In this document: piece by piece, positions 5,503-5,976 of the stretch
Layout of the letters: each line of letters begins with the position of its first letter
Numbering within the stretch: position 1 is the stretch's first letter
Origin: Clostridiales bacterium
GTDB taxonomy: Bacteria > Bacillota > Clostridia > Christensenellales > QALW01
Assembly: GCA_018376855.1 (NCBI GenBank)
Contig: JAHAAN010000121.1
Location: 1 to 5,976, forward strand
Direction of reading: 5' to 3'
Length of the DNA stretch: 5,976 nucleotides
Translations under genes and position numbers: made by a program
Notes under the pieces: model-generated
The model's database searches: none
Told to the model about the DNA's origin: nothing
The model's input: only the letters and a program-made list of their open reading frames with translations

Positions 5503-5976
5503 TTACACCACCTCCTCAAGCCCGTCGGTCAACCCGCCGTACTGCTCGCAGTAGATCTCATAATAACGGCCCTTAAGCGCCATAAGCTGCTCATGCGTTC
5601 CGCGCTCCGCAATGCGCCCCTCTTCCATGAACAGGATCTCATCGCAGTCCCTCACGGAAGCTACGCGGTTGGCTATGGTAACCTGCGTTTTTCCGTGCAG
5701 CTCGCGTTTTACCGCCTGCTGAAGCAGCTGCTCCGTTTCCATATCCAGCGCGCTGGAGGCGTCGTCAAAAATAATCACCGGTGCATCCTTTAACAGCGCC
5801 CGTGCAATCGAAATGCGCTGCTTTTGGCCTCCCGAAAGCCCCATGCCGCGCTCTCCGACGATCGTTTCATAACCGTCCGGAAGCTTTTCGATAAACTCCT
5901 TAGCCTGTGCAATTCCGGCAGCTCTTTGGATCTCCTCCATGCTCGCTTGCTGATTGAAAAAAGCGATATTTTTGCC
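5503..5976 (-). CDS. ABC exporter half-transporter, degenerate-site subunit (5' end beyond the window)
   Basis: Only the last 157 residues are visible; the frame is open to the right edge, beginning GKNIAFFNQQAS just after the Q-loop region. I read this as the C-terminal part of an ATPase domain, and the ATG at 5940 is an internal Met, not a start. Signature LSGGQ (5838-5824) is canonical. Walker B reads VIIFDD, with Asp (codon 5763-5761) where the catalytic Glu should be, and the switch region reads IANRVASV, with Asn (codon 5670-5668) replacing His. Both losses mark the non-hydrolysing partner of a heterodimeric exporter. They complement the downstream protein, which has intact Glu and His but the altered signature LSAGE. 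The membrane domain and Walker A lie outside the window, so full length and substrate are unknown. Confidence 0.93.
   Translation of the reverse strand, partial: GKNIAFFNQQASMEEIQRAAGIAQAKEFIEKLPDGYETIVGERGMGLSGGQKQRISIARALLKDAPVIIFDDASSALDMETEQLLQQAVKRELHGKTQVTIANRVASVRDCDEILFMEEGRIAERGTHEQLMALKGRYYEIYCEQYGGLTDGLEEVV
5508..5517 (-). promoter_or_regulatory. Ribosome binding site coupling the two ABC genes
   Basis: GAGGAGGTGG on the minus strand lies in the last codons of the upstream ABC gene, whose stop (5505-5503) is one base before the ATG at 5501-5499. It fixes the start of the downstream gene and implies translational coupling, which would help make the two subunits in equal amounts. 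Confidence 0.85.

Overview
The window looks like chromosomal DNA of a Gram-positive bacterium of the class Clostridia (Bacillota), of moderate GC content. The signs are strong AGGAGG-type ribosome binding sites before nearly every gene, a TTG start, sigma-A-like promoters, a C_GCAxxG_C_C family protein and a heterodimeric multidrug-type ABC exporter. Genus and species cannot be read from it.

Layout. (1) 2-1266, plus strand: the tail of an unidentified gene, then truA (tRNA pseudouridine 38-40 synthase), then a small cysteine-motif protein whose start overlaps the end of truA; this is one operon. (2) About 1267-2230: a visibly AT-richer accessory patch. It holds a 278-bp gene-free stretch, a 54-aa Arc-type ribbon-helix-helix (RHH) regulator on the minus strand, and, divergent from it, a small XRE-type helix-turn-helix (HTH) gene whose reading frame is broken by a -1 shift at a run of five A's. 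The spacer between them carries two promoters and three copies of TGTCAAA, two of which form a perfect 9-bp-arm inverted repeat lying on the promoter elements. A clean hairpin terminator closes the patch. (3) 2308-3559, plus strand: a well-defined promoter and a 394-aa MFS transporter. (4) 3606-3640: a hairpin between the convergent MFS and ABC genes that can act on both strands. (5) 3651-5976, minus strand: two ABC exporter half-transporter genes one base apart. The downstream gene is complete (616 aa). The upstream gene is cut by the window edge, and only its last 157 residues are seen.

How the genes work together. The two ABC proteins fit a heterodimer with one consensus and one degenerate ATP site, because their motif deviations are complementary. 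The RHH and HTH genes look like a small divergent regulatory module with shared operators. Whether either regulates the neighbouring transporters is not shown by the sequence. I found no CRISPR array, tRNA, rRNA, transposase or clear riboswitch. The most noteworthy points are the broken HTH gene and the three-box operator region.
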